Shown in pieces: positions 16,647-25,454 of a stretch of 64,000 nt of DNA. Each line of letters begins with the position of its first letter. Position 1 is the stretch's first letter. The DNA comes from Paenibacillus sp. FSL H8-0079 (GTDB taxonomy: Bacteria; Bacillota; Bacilli; Paenibacillales; Paenibacillaceae), in assembly GCF_037991315.1 (NCBI RefSeq), contig NZ_CP150300.1, forward strand, positions 5,394,001 to 5,458,000, in the 5' to 3' direction. Made by a program: the position numbers and the translations under genes. Below the pieces are notes generated by a model. It had not been told where the DNA came from. It did not search any database and saw only the letters and a list, made by a program, of their open reading frames with translations.

Positions 16647-16975
16647 GTTTTCACAAAACACGGGAGTTGTATTCACATTACTTATTGACTCTAAATTAGA
16701 CAAAAAAACACATAGTACAGGTCAAGGATATCTGTATTTCTGGTAAAGATCAAGGTTTTTTTTGTTATTTTTCATAACCTTTCATTTCCAATTTCATCCT
16801 ATTCTCATCTGATCTTCATCAATTATTCTCAGATTAGTGATGCAGCTAACTTTGCAACCCTGAATACACCGTTTATAATAGGAAAGACAGTTCAGCACCA
16901 ACGCCGGTTACGATACGTAGCCCGCACATTCTTCCTGTTAACTACCTATTAAAATATGAAAGGTGTTGTTGATTC

Positions 16976-17977
16976 TTGACTGCACAGAATTCCAGTCATG
17001 ATATGACTGATTTGCTTATTATCGGTGGAGGCCCTGCGGGTCTGTTCGCCGCATTTTACGGTGGGATGCGTCAGGCATCCGTTACACTGGTTGAAAGTAT
17101 GCCACAGCTTGGTGGACAACTTGCTGCTCTTTATCCGGAGAAATACATCTATGATGTAGCCGGATTCCCGAAAGTAACGGCTCAGGAACTGGTGAATAAC
17201 CTGATTGAGCAAATGAGTCATTTTAACCCGAACATCCGCCTTGAAGAAAAGGTTGTATCGGTTGAGAAAAAGGATGAACAACATTTCGTCGTGAAGACGG
17301 ATGAGAATGAATATCATGCCAAAGCCGTCATTATTACAGCTGGTGTAGGTGCATTCGAACCACGTCGCCTGGAGCTTGAAGGTGCTGCCAAGTTCGAGAA
17401 GAGCAACCTGCACTACTTCATCAATGATCTGAATGCCTTCGCTGGCAAAAAAGTACTGATCAGTGGTGGCGGTGACTCCGCGGTAGACTGGGCACTCATG
17501 CTGGAGCCAATTGCTGAGCAAGTAACACTGATTCATCGCCGGGACAAGTTCCGTGCACATGAGCACAGTGTCGAAAACCTGATGAATTCCAAGGTTAATG
17601 TCGTTACACCGACTGAAATCACGGAACTTCATGGGGATGACACCATTACCAAGGTAACCCTTTCCCATGTGAAAACCAAAGAAACACAGGAAATCGAAGT
17701 AGATGACGTGATTGTTAACTTCGGATTTGTCTCTTCACTCGGACCAATTGCCGAGTGGGGAATCGAAATTGACAGTAACTCCATCGTTGTTGATTCCCGC
17801 ATGGAAACATCCATTCCAGGAATCTTTGCTGCCGGAGATATCACAACGTATCCAGGTAAACTGAAGCTGATCGCTGTCGGATTCGGTGAAGCCCCAACAG
17901 CAGTCAACAATGCGAAGGTATACTTCGATCCGGATGCCAAGTTGTCCCCAGGCCACAGTAGCAACATGAAACGCTAG
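16976..17977 (+). CDS. yumC: ferredoxin/flavodoxin-NADP+ reductase, YumC type
   Basis: 333 residues starting at TTG 16976 with AAAGGTG upstream; the next ATG in frame (MTDLL) is nine codons in. FAD-binding GGGPAG lies near residue 18 and NADPH-binding [11 protein letters not shown] near 163. The fold is thioredoxin-reductase-like but lacks the CxxC pair, which marks the YumC-type ferredoxin-NADP reductase. The C-terminal [20 protein letters not shown] is typical. It supplies reduced ferredoxin/flavodoxin in the cytoplasm. Divergent from the NDH-2 gene. Confidence 0.93.
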   Translation: MTAQNSSHDMTDLLIIGGGPAGLFAAFYGGMRQASVTLVESMPQLGGQLAALYPEKYIYDVAGFPKVTAQELVNNLIEQMSHFNPNIRLEEKVVSVEKKDEQHFVVKTDENEYHAKAVIITAGVGAFEPRRLELEGAAKFEKSNLHYFINDLNAFAGKKVLISGGGDSAVDWALMLEPIAEQVTLIHRRDKFRAHEHSVENLMNSKVNVVTPTEITELHGDDTITKVTLSHVKTKETQEIEVDDVIVNFGFVSSLGPIAEWGIEIDSNSIVVDSRMETSIPGIFAAGDITTYPGKLKLIAVGFGEAPTAVNNAKVYFDPDAKLSPGHSSNMKR

Positions 17978-18007
17978 TTTCGCTGAAATAACATAATTGA
18001 CACAAAA

Positions 18008-18054
18008 AAGGGTATCTTACTCCTGAGTCAATCCATATCAGGAGGGATACCCTT
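18008..18054 (-). terminator. hairpin: minus-strand terminator that also masks the downstream start site
   Basis: AAGGGTATC (18008-18016) pairs with GATACCCTT (18046-18054) and CTCCTGA (18020-18026) with TCAGGAG (18038-18044). On the minus strand a TTTTTTG tract follows, giving a good intrinsic terminator for transcription from sda. On the plus strand the 3-prime arm contains the GGAGGG ribosome site and part of the TTG start of the zinc-ribbon gene. Confidence 0.7.
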
Positions 18055-18304
18055 GTCTTATATATGCCCGCTGTGTAACGGTCTGGTTGTACCGGAGCAG
18101 GCTTGCCCCCACTGCCTTCAGGGACTGTTAGAATGCGGCAAATTGGACGACTACACCGGACCATACAGCCCCTACGTATTCCAACTTTCCTCTGACACGG
18201 CAGACGAAGCCGAAAACGTTTGCAATCATGTGATGTACTGTCACCATTGTCAGACGAGCACGCCATGGCCTGTCTTACTATGGGACTTGTCCGGAAACCT
18301 GTAA
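18053..18304 (+). CDS. small zinc-ribbon-like protein
   Basis: 83 residues starting at TTG 18053 with GGAGGG seven bases upstream. Cys pairs CPLC and CPHC near the N-terminus, then CNHVMYCHHC near the C-terminus, look like zinc-binding knuckles. No known family is recognised and function is unknown. It follows yumC by 75 bases and is convergent with sda, with a 21-base gap. The ribosome site and start lie in a stable hairpin, so translation may be controlled. Confidence 0.75.
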   Translation: MSYICPLCNGLVVPEQACPHCLQGLLECGKLDDYTGPYSPYVFQLSSDTADEAENVCNHVMYCHHCQTSTPWPVLLWDLSGNL

Positions 18305-18325
18305 CATTGCCTGCAATGAGGATCT

Positions 18326-18469
18326 CTAGTGAAGAATGGCAGATACGTCGGTACCCAGTTTGCGCTTATGGATTTCTGCCAACAGCAGTGCGATGAAATC
18401 TCGTTCGAGATTCAACTCAATCGCTTTATGGTAGGAATCCAACAACATCTCATCGGATAACATAGCCAT
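18326..18469 (-). CDS. sda: sporulation histidine kinase inhibitor Sda
   Basis: 47 residues from the ATG at 18469. LSDEMLLDSYHKAIELN and LERDFIALLLAEIHKRKLG match the helical hairpin of Sda, the checkpoint protein that binds sporulation kinases and blocks phosphorelay when replication is perturbed. Length matches the 46 residues of Bacillus Sda. AAGGAAAGG lies about 12 bases upstream; a longer frame upstream has no better start. A cluster of DnaA boxes lies 75-175 bases upstream, as in Bacillus, where DnaA activates sda. Confidence 0.9.
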   Translation of the reverse strand: MAMLSDEMLLDSYHKAIELNLERDFIALLLAEIHKRKLGTDVSAILH

Positions 18470-18544
18470 TTCCCGCCACAACCTTTCCTTTTTTTTCCTC
18501 AAAACTATCATATCAGAGATTCATATAGAGAACAAGCGTTCTTG

Positions 18545-18644
18545 TTATCCACAACGATATGTGGAAATCCTGTGCATAGTTTGTTGATAATTGGTAAAAA
18601 TGTTGAGTAATCAACGTGTATAGTGTGGACAATATTTATGCACA
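18545..18644. promoter_or_regulatory. DnaA-box cluster upstream of sda
   Basis: Two perfect boxes, TTATCCACA (18545-18553) and TTATGCACA (18636-18644), and three with one mismatch to TTWTNCACA on the other strand (18560-18568, 18571-18579, 18624-18632). Five boxes in 100 bases beside sda strongly suggest direct DnaA regulation. Confidence 0.8.
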
Positions 18645-18824
18645 GGGAAGATGTACGACCATCAGAACGTTTATCAGCGTATTTTTTTTGGAATAAATTC
18701 ATAGTTTCAAGACTTGTTGCGAGTAAATTACCCTGTAATGTAAAATTTCAAACGTTTTTCATACCGTTTTCTTCTATATATTATCGGTTTTTCTTGGATT
18801 TTCTTGAGCTTTTCCATCCATTTT

Positions 18825-19484
18825 TTATTGTGGTCTGGTATTCACTTCCAGAATCCAGATCTTGCCTGAATAATCCAGTCCATAATCAAATCCAAGCTGA
18901 CCTACACCGGGGAACTGACTTTCCATAATGTACGTGCATGTCAGTGTTAGGGAGCGCATCTCCCGGCGTTTGTGCCGACCTGATATATGGGGCAGGGATA
19001 AACCAAGGGCTCGCCTTCCCGATAACATGGTGCCACCTTTGCTCAGATTCGTCACACAGAGTCCTGGGCGAGCGAGTCGTCCTACCAAGGAACGGAATAC
19101 CCAGCCTCGTTCGGTCTTGACGACTTTGACTCTGTAATCAACAGGTCTTCCTTGAATTGTTGCCAGATGAATGCCCTGCTGAATCAAATACCTGCGTCTT
19201 GCCTTTACACGCACCAGCGAGCGATACATCTGACTGAAACTGGCGAAAGAACGTGTCGTTTTCATATGGGTGTATCGATAAGTCCCTCCGCCCGCCGATA
19301 CCCGGATGACACCGTAACCTCCACCACCGACAATAGGTTTGACATACACCATTCCATAACGACTGAGCATGTGCAGCAGATTCCCCGAGTTGAATGCCTT
19401 GGTCTGTGGAATATGGACAGCAGCTACCGGGTACTTCAGCAGTGCCGCTGTCTTCCGCCATTTGCTTGCAAGCTGTCTCGACAT
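18825..19484 (-). CDS. YheC/YheD family ATP-grasp protein (short form)
   Basis: 219 residues from the ATG at 19484 with AAGGAG upstream. The ATP-grasp features are visible: VYVKPIVGGGGYGVIRV (nucleotide-binding Lys and Gly-rich loop), DYRVKVVKTERGW and the closing GKIWILEVNTRPQ. YheC/YheD proteins are linked to the endospore coat; the reaction is unknown. It is shorter than the roughly 360-450 residue Bacillus proteins and ends immediately at EVNTRPQ, so the usual C-terminal tail is missing. I see no frameshift restoring it. AT-rich sequence follows. Confidence 0.8.
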   Translation of the reverse strand: MSRQLASKWRKTAALLKYPVAAVHIPQTKAFNSGNLLHMLSRYGMVYVKPIVGGGGYGVIRVSAGGGTYRYTHMKTTRSFASFSQMYRSLVRVKARRRYLIQQGIHLATIQGRPVDYRVKVVKTERGWVFRSLVGRLARPGLCVTNLSKGGTMLSGRRALGLSLPHISGRHKRREMRSLTLTCTYIMESQFPGVGQLGFDYGLDYSGKIWILEVNTRPQ

Positions 19485-19720
19485 GGGTTGATCTCCTTCC
19501 CTAGAACAATAGTCCTTCCTTATACATACTCAACAGGAGCCGTGCTTTCTTGGATGTCTGTCCAAGGCAAAGGCCCCTTTTCCCTGGAACATGTCCCAGG
19601 GTGATGGCGGAAAAAGGAACAAGCGCCCGGTTTGCTTTTCAAACAAGTCAATCTGTCGTATGCTACTAAGGAATGGCTGGAAGGGCTTAAATATGAGGAT
19701 CTAAGGAGCGTTCTGAAGAA
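19485..19720. other. intergenic region with a small hairpin
   Basis: Contains CCCTGG/CCAGGG arms near 19578-19600 around a short AACATGTC loop, flanked by pyrimidine- and purine-rich arms. It could end transcription in either direction. No gene is seen. Confidence 0.35.
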
Positions 19721-19975
19721 ATGGAAGCATTTTTCAAATCACTGTATGGCGTAGCCTATTTTGCAATGTCGATCGTTCTGGTAGCCGTCACGGTACTTCT
19801 CTTTGTCACAGGTATCCGACTGTTTATTCAAAAGCGCAATCGCGGCTTTGCTGTGAGTTGTCTTATATTTGCCTGTTTCATCGTCTTTATCATTGTTGTT
19901 ATGTTAACTACGCCCTTCTCTGCCACACCTCCGGGTTCACCGGAAGCCATGGCTGCCCTGCTTCACTTCGGGTAG
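19721..19975 (+). CDS. small membrane protein, unknown
   Basis: 84 residues with two strong membrane segments (about 10-35 and 43-65) and a basic loop RLFIQKRNRG between them. No family is recognised. AAGGAG lies 12 bases upstream of the ATG. It precedes ppx by 26 bases on the same strand and may share its transcript. Confidence 0.65.
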   Translation: MEAFFKSLYGVAYFAMSIVLVAVTVLLFVTGIRLFIQKRNRGFAVSCLIFACFIVFIIVVMLTTPFSATPPGSPEAMAALLHFG

Positions 19976-20001
19976 TTGAACCTCTGTAGAAGGAGATGCT
20001 T

Positions 20002-21528
20002 ATGACACATAATGAAACTTTAGGAATTATTGATATCGGCTCGAACTCCATTCGGCTTGTAATATACGAACTGGATCAGAACGAAGCCTATCGCATCATT
20101 CATGAAGACAAATACGCCGCTCGTCTGAGCAGCGTTGTTGAGCAGGATGGTACCATCCTGCGCCATTCACTGGATAAAGCGATCACTATCTTGCGTCAAT
20201 TCAAAGCGACCTGTGATGCGTATCAGACCAAGCTGATTCGCGCAGCAGCTACGGCAGCTATTCGTAATGCAAGCAATGTCCTGCAGATTATCGAATGGCT
20301 GGAGACAGAGACGGGGCTTACCATTGAATGCGTATCGGGTGATCGGGAGGCCTATTATGGTTTCCTTGGTGTCACTCAATCCATTGATCTGGCCGACGGT
20401 TACGTCGTGGATATTGGAGGCGGCAGCACGGAAATCACGGTCTTTCGGGATCGGAAAAGGTTACATAGCATCTCCCTCCCCATTGGTGCAGTAAATTCAC
20501 ATGCCCGTTACGGGGGTGAAGATCAGTGGAGCGAAGCGAATGCGAATGCACTGTGCAACGAAGTCATTCAAGCTCTACGTGGACAGGATTGGATTGCTGA
20601 GCACCCCGGTCTGCCACTTATCGGACTTGGAGGCACAATGCGTACACTCGCCAAAGTGGAACAGAAGCGCACCCAGTATTCGCTGCCTGTCACTCATCAT
20701 TATGAGATCGGTGAGGAAGCGATGGAGAACATCGCACGTTCATTGCCACACCTCACCTCGGCACAGCGCAAAAAGGTGCCTGGGCTCGCCAAAGATCGTG
20801 CAGATATCATCGTGCCTGGCGTATTGATCCTGCGAACTGTTTTCAGATTAATACAGGGCGATCGGTATGTGGTTAGTGGTGCGGGGTTACGAGACGGGTT
20901 GTTGCGAGATTACATGGCTGGAGGTCAGCCGGTCATTCCAGACGCGCTGAAGGACAGTATCCGTAACTTTATCCATTTTGGTCCGCCTATTCCAGAGAAA
21001 CGTCTGCAACGGATTCATCAGGATGCGGTTACCCTGTATACAGCACTACAAGGGTCTGCTCCTGATCAAGCAGATGCCCGAATCCTGTATGCGTCCTCCA
21101 TGCTGCATATGGCTGGTAAGCAGATTAACTATTTCCGTTATACGCAGCACTCGGCCTATTGGATCATGAATGCGAGCATCTATGGACTTTCTCATCGGGA
21201 GACCATTCTCAGTGCCAGTGCGGCCGATTATCATCCTAAAAAAAGAACGCCCCAGCTGCTGAATAAGCACCGGGACATTCTGAAAAGCTCGGATGAGCGG
21301 CATGCTCATCGTATAGGCTCTCTGCTGCGTGTAGCCGAAGCCATCAATCGATCCGAGAGCATCGCTACGATCGAAGCAACAAAAGAAAACGACTCGCTGC
21401 AGGTGCAATTCACCTGTACAGCCGAGCCGTTACTGGAACTTGATGGCCTGGAAGAGGCCGTCAAGGACTTACAGGAAGCCTGGGGAGTTACGTTAACGCA
21501 CTCCATTCAGCAGGCTTCCAAGGGATAA
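20002..21528 (+). CDS. ppx: exopolyphosphatase (Ppx/GppA family)
   Basis: 508 residues from the ATG at 20002 (AAGGAG six bases upstream; the ATG at 19996 touches the ribosome site). The actin-like ATPase phosphate motifs DIGSNSIRL (about residue 11) and DIGGGSTEI (about 138) define the family. The C-terminal third has an HD-like helical domain. It degrades polyphosphate from the chain end. Convergent with ppk, their 3-prime ends overlap by 41 bases, an arrangement placing synthesis and breakdown genes tail to tail. Confidence 0.93.
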   Translation: MTHNETLGIIDIGSNSIRLVIYELDQNEAYRIIHEDKYAARLSSVVEQDGTILRHSLDKAITILRQFKATCDAYQTKLIRAAATAAIRNASNVLQIIEWLETETGLTIECVSGDREAYYGFLGVTQSIDLADGYVVDIGGGSTEITVFRDRKRLHSISLPIGAVNSHARYGGEDQWSEANANALCNEVIQALRGQDWIAEHPGLPLIGLGGTMRTLAKVEQKRTQYSLPVTHHYEIGEEAMENIARSLPHLTSAQRKKVPGLAKDRADIIVPGVLILRTVFRLIQGDRYVVSGAGLRDGLLRDYMAGGQPVIPDALKDSIRNFIHFGPPIPEKRLQRIHQDAVTLYTALQGSAPDQADARILYASSMLHMAGKQINYFRYTQHSAYWIMNASIYGLSHRETILSASAADYHPKKRTPQLLNKHRDILKSSDERHAHRIGSLLRVAEAINRSESIATIEATKENDSLQVQFTCTAEPLLELDGLEEAVKDLQEAWGVTLTHSIQQASKG

Positions 21529-23569
21529 TTCCCATGGCCTCCGTCTGACTTCTCAGCGGGGGCTTTTCATTTTCTACAAATACATAATTGCCACCAGGCA
21601 TAAGTTGTCTCGCTTTGACATTATCCATAAGGGATAGATTAAGGATATCCACCAGCATCTTTTTCAGCTCTGGATCGAATACAGGACACATCAGCTCAAT
21701 TCTTCGATTCAGGTTACGTGTCATCCAGTCTGCACTGGAGATGAATACATCAGGGTTACCGCTATTTTCAAAATAAAACAACCGTGAATGCTCCAGGAAG
21801 CGGTCCACAATGCTAATGACCCGAATATTTTCACTGAGCCCCTCTACCCCCGGACGCAGGCAGCATACGCCGCGCACGATCAGATCGATCTGTACTCCGG
21901 CTTGAGAAGCCTCATACAATTCATCAATCATGTCCTGATGGGATAAGGAGTTGATCTTGGCGATGATTCTGGCAGGTTTGCCTTTCAGCGCATGCTCCGT
22001 TTCTCTACGAATCAGTGAAAACAGTTCGTCCTTCATACCATCCGGAGCAACGTGGAACGCCTGTAATGCCTTCGGACCGGAATAACCGGTAATCTCATTG
22101 AACAATTCGGATGCATCTTCTCCAATAATCGGATTGGAGGTGAACAGTCCCACGTCCGTATACACTTTGGCTGTACTCTCATTATAGTTACCGGTTCCTA
22201 CGTGAACATAACGTCTCAAACCCTGCTGTTCCCTGCGTACGACAAGAATGATTTTAGCATGGGTTTTCAGTCCAACCAGTCCATAAACGACGTGACAACC
22301 GGCCTTCTCCAGCTTACGGGCCCAAGCAATGTTGCGCTCTTCATCGAACCGGGCCTTCAATTCCACGACAACCGTGACCTGCTTACCACTCTCAGCAGCA
22401 AGCGCAAGTGCCGGAATAAGGCGTGAATCGCCATTGACCCGATATAGGGTCATCTTGATGGCCAGAACTCTTGGATCTTCCGAAGCCTCCAATATAAAGT
22501 CCGTAACCGGCTCAAACGATTCATACGGATGATGCACCAATACATCCCGTCTGCGCAGCAGCTCGAAATGACTTTCTCTGGGCAGGAACTCCAGTGGATA
22601 GACGGGTTTCACCGGACTGTATTTCAGATGTGAGAAGCCCTCCAGACTATCTACGAATCCAGCCAGAAAACTCAGATCGAGTGGTCCATCAATTTCGTAT
22701 ACCGGGTCCTGAATATCGAATTCATCCTGCAATTCCAATAAAGCATCCGCACGAAAATTCTTGCATACCTCCAGTCGTACAGGTGCTCCTCGGCGTCTGC
22801 GCCGCAATTCCTTTTCAATGGCCTCCAGCAAATCTCCGGTTTCTTCTTCATTAATGAACAGATCCGCATTGCGGGTCACCCGGAATTCCTGTACAGCCAG
22901 CGAAACATATCCGCTGAACAGAGTGTGAATATGATGTTTGATGAGGTCTTCAATCAGTATGAATGTTTTCTTTTTGCTATTCGCCCGGATTGGGGCCTGA
23001 ACCACCCGCGGCAAATTGGAAGGTACCTGAACAATAGCCATAAATGGCTCGCCCCCTAGCTCCTCTTCCTTCTGCAGCATCACGGACAGATAGACAGACT
23101 TGTTGTGCACCAGTGGGAATGGACGACTCTGATCAATCGCCATCGGTGTGAGTACCGGAAAAATAATCTCATGGAAGTACTGGTCCATTGCACGTTGCTG
23201 TGTCACATTAAGATCTGTATAATCCTGAATGTTCACGCCTTTCTTGGCGAGTAAACGAATGAGTTCATGATACGTTTTATACTGTTCGGCGACCATGGTC
23301 CCGGTTCGTTTGATCAATCTGCGGTATAATCCCGAAGGCGTATACCCTGTAAAATCCTTTTGCGTGAATCCGGCTTTGATCTTTTCTTTTGTCTCCGCGA
23401 CCCTTACACTGACGAACTCGTCCAGGTTACTGGCGACAATGCCGAGAAACCTCATGCGTTCCAGCAACGGTGTCGTTGGATCCTGAGCCTCCTGCAATAC
23501 GCGCCGATTAAATTCAACCCAACTCAAATCACGATTAACGTAGTTGCCTGTTTTGACATCTCTATGCAT
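21488..23569 (-). CDS. ppk: polyphosphate kinase Ppk1
   Basis: 693 residues. H456 in YVHVGTGNYNE fits the autophosphorylated histidine of Ppk1 and H594 in FLEHSRLFYF the second active-site histidine. The N-terminal RDLSWVEFNRRVL is the family start. It polymerises the gamma phosphate of ATP into polyphosphate reversibly. Length is normal. The last 41 bases overlap the end of ppx on the other strand. Confidence 0.95.
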   Translation of the reverse strand: MHRDVKTGNYVNRDLSWVEFNRRVLQEAQDPTTPLLERMRFLGIVASNLDEFVSVRVAETKEKIKAGFTQKDFTGYTPSGLYRRLIKRTGTMVAEQYKTYHELIRLLAKKGVNIQDYTDLNVTQQRAMDQYFHEIIFPVLTPMAIDQSRPFPLVHNKSVYLSVMLQKEEELGGEPFMAIVQVPSNLPRVVQAPIRANSKKKTFILIEDLIKHHIHTLFSGYVSLAVQEFRVTRNADLFINEEETGDLLEAIEKELRRRRRGAPVRLEVCKNFRADALLELQDEFDIQDPVYEIDGPLDLSFLAGFVDSLEGFSHLKYSPVKPVYPLEFLPRESHFELLRRRDVLVHHPYESFEPVTDFILEASEDPRVLAIKMTLYRVNGDSRLIPALALAAESGKQVTVVVELKARFDEERNIAWARKLEKAGCHVVYGLVGLKTHAKIILVVRREQQGLRRYVHVGTGNYNESTAKVYTDVGLFTSNPIIGEDASELFNEITGYSGPKALQAFHVAPDGMKDELFSLIRRETEHALKGKPARIIAKINSLSHQDMIDELYEASQAGVQIDLIVRGVCCLRPGVEGLSENIRVISIVDRFLEHSRLFYFENSGNPDVFISSADWMTRNLNRRIELMCPVFDPELKKMLVDILNLSLMDNVKARQLMPGGNYVFVENEKPPLRSQTEAMGIIPWKPAEWSALT

Positions 23570-23816
23570 ATATGGCCTCCGAATGTGTTGTATCTATCCT
23601 TAGTTAGATGTTCTCATATAATTGTACTATTCGTAATCAACATCAAGCGTCAGCGCAGTGTAAACGCTGCGTAAAATTTATGTAAATGATACCTCATGGA
23701 CGCAACTTTTTCCATCCCTTTACAAAGGTCAATAGACAGAGTAAAGTGAAGTACAGTGTGATTTGGTCCGGTTGCTTGTTATCATTTCCAAATATCAATA
23801 TTTAAAGGAGTATATA

Positions 23817-24044
23817 ATGAAATCCAACAAACCTAGAACGTTACAAAAAAATATAGAGTTTTTCACGGCTGCACTCTCTCAATGTGTAGTGAGTGCATGG
23901 CAGGAAGACCCTGCTGGCGTCTACTGTGAAGTAGGTAGCGGCATCGTCGAGCGGATCAGTGAAGACAGCGTGCGCATTCGCAACAATGACGGAACGAAGA
24001 GTCACTATGCACGAGATATTACGATGTTCCAGACCGAAAAATAA
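23817..24044 (+). CDS. small hypothetical protein
   Basis: 75 residues from the ATG at 23817, with AAAGGAG about eight bases upstream. It has a helical N-terminal half and a beta-rich C-terminal half (YCEVGSGIVERISEDSVRI), with no membrane segment or known motif. Divergent from ppk. The candidate structured RNA begins about 60 bases downstream. Confidence 0.7.
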   Translation: MKSNKPRTLQKNIEFFTAALSQCVVSAWQEDPAGVYCEVGSGIVERISEDSVRIRNNDGTKSHYARDITMFQTEK

Positions 24045-24103
24045 TTTTGCGTAAATACGTAAAAAAGACTAGCTTTCCCAAACAAGGTGTTGTATACTCT
24101 TGC

Positions 24104-24268
24104 CACAAGGAAAGGAGGTGCGTCAACATTTCTAATGTCATGTTGAACGTGTCCCTTACCCGATCCACTAGCTCAAAATAAAATGAGTCTGGTGGAGGCG
24201 CGGGATACGGATCAATGTTTTAAAAAGCGCCACGGGTAGAAAAGCCGTCTTCGGACGGCTTTTTGTTT
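24104..24268 (+). ncRNA. candidate structured small RNA with intrinsic terminator
   Basis: A TATACT (24093-24098) lies just upstream. Three hairpins follow: TCAACAT/ATGTTGA (24123-24129, 24140-24146); an outer stem CGTGTCCC/GGGATACG (24148-24155, 24202-24209); and inside it a 12-pair stem with one bulge (24164-24175 with 24184-24196) and an A-rich loop. A terminator closes it. GGCGC/GCGCC (24197-24201, 24227-24231) allows an alternative or pseudoknot pairing. A strong AAAGGAGGTG at about 24111-24120 has only very short reading frames behind it. Not recognised as a known family. Confidence 0.5.
24240..24268 (+). terminator. intrinsic terminator closing the candidate RNA
   Basis: AGCCGTC-TTCG-GACGGCT (24243-24260) is followed by TTTTTGTTTTG. 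The UUCG tetraloop is classic. It ends any transcript before the GH53 gene. Confidence 0.88.
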
Positions 24269-24392
24269 TGTCTTTTTTCATAGAGAGGTTGAGAAAACAC
24301 CCAAAATATTGGAAATGGACCCTTTAGTCGAGTAAACCAGGATGGCTATAATTAGGATGCAACTCAACCCAAATCCGAGGAGGCATCTTGTA

Positions 24393-25442
24393 ATGTTCAA
24401 AAATGTAAGGGGTTTCAAGACATCCATCATGTTGGCTTTTGTTTTGTTATTCACCTCCATCATGTTGCCCGCAGGTCAGCATGCCAGCGCAGCACCAAGT
24501 TTCGCCAAAGGAGCCGACATCAGCTGGGTTCCCGGAATGGAAGCCCAAGGTTACAAATGGAAAGATAAAAACGGGGTACAGCGTGACATCATTGATATTT
24601 TGAAAAAGGACTATCAAATTAACTCCGTTCGCATTCGGGTCTTTGTTAATCCTTCGAATGATTATGGGAACGGTTACATGAATAAGGAACGTGCGGCTAC
24701 ACTCGCACAACGTGCTAAAAATGCCGGCATGAGCGTAATGCTTACCCTGCATTACAGCGATTCTTGGGCAGACCCTGGTCAACAGACCAAACCAGCTGCC
24801 TGGAAAAACTATACCTTCCAACAGCTCATGGATGCGGTGTGGAATCACACACGTGATGTCATGACTGCGATGCAAAGCAAAGGCGTTACCCCGGACTGGG
24901 TACAGATCGGGAATGAAACAAGCAACGGCATGTTATGGGAAGATGGTAAAGCGTCCACCAACATGAAAAACTATGCGTGGCTGGTGAACACAGGCCATAA
25001 TGCAGTGAAATCCCTGAGCAGCGGCACCAAAACCATTGTGCATCTGGCAGGTGGGGATGATAACGCCCTCTATGTATGGAATATTGGTGGTTTGATCAAT
25101 AACGGAGCTAACTTTGACATGATTGCCATGTCCCTCTACCCTTCGGCTTCCGGCTGGAATACGGCTGTAACGAATACGGTAAACAACGCCAAGGATCTAA
25201 TCAACCGGTACGGAAAAGAGATCATTATCTCCGAAATCGGCATGGACAATAATCAGGCTGCGGCTGGTAAAAGTTTTGTCGCGGCGATGAAAAACCAAAT
25301 CCGTAATCTGCCAAATGGCAAAGGAAAAGGCGTATTCTACTGGGAGCCTCAGGCTACACCAGGTTATAACAGTGGCTACGGCAAAGGCGCTTGGCAATCG
25401 AATATGATGCCAACGGTTGTCATGGAAGGATTTATTGACTAG
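24393..25442 (+). CDS. secreted GH53 endo-beta-1,4-galactanase
   Basis: 349 residues from the ATG at 24393, with GAGGAGG upstream. A signal peptide ends near QHASA/APS (about residue 32). The mature protein opens with FAKGADISWVPGME, typical of GH53. E175 in QIGNETS fits the acid/base and E281 in IISEIGM the nucleophile. It cleaves beta-1,4-galactan side chains of pectin outside the cell. There is no carbohydrate-binding module. A TATAAT lies at 24347-24352. It is a single gene with no galactan importer beside it. Confidence 0.95.
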   Translation: MFKNVRGFKTSIMLAFVLLFTSIMLPAGQHASAAPSFAKGADISWVPGMEAQGYKWKDKNGVQRDIIDILKKDYQINSVRIRVFVNPSNDYGNGYMNKERAATLAQRAKNAGMSVMLTLHYSDSWADPGQQTKPAAWKNYTFQQLMDAVWNHTRDVMTAMQSKGVTPDWVQIGNETSNGMLWEDGKASTNMKNYAWLVNTGHNAVKSLSSGTKTIVHLAGGDDNALYVWNIGGLINNGANFDMIAMSLYPSASGWNTAVTNTVNNAKDLINRYGKEIIISEIGMDNNQAAAGKSFVAAMKNQIRNLPNGKGKGVFYWEPQATPGYNSGYGKGAWQSNMMPTVVMEGFID

Positions 25443-25454
25443 AACACGGAGAGG

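Larger units (their letters stand above)
16422..16975. other. divergent regulatory region between NDH-2 and YumC genes
   Basis: About 550 gene-free bases. Apart from the Rex-like operator and the 13-base inverted repeat listed separately, it holds AT-rich sequence with T-tracts near 16755-16770. No open frame with a ribosome site is seen. Confidence 0.5.

Noticed and set aside
16949..17668. Open frame antisense to yumC
   Set aside because: Mirror of a well-supported gene; composition not protein-like.
24119..24182. Leader peptide behind the strong AAAGGAGGTG (possible ATT or ATG start)
   Set aside because: Frames are 5 to 17 codons, need a rare start or poor spacing, and no regulatory codon run is seen; kept only as part of the RNA candidate.
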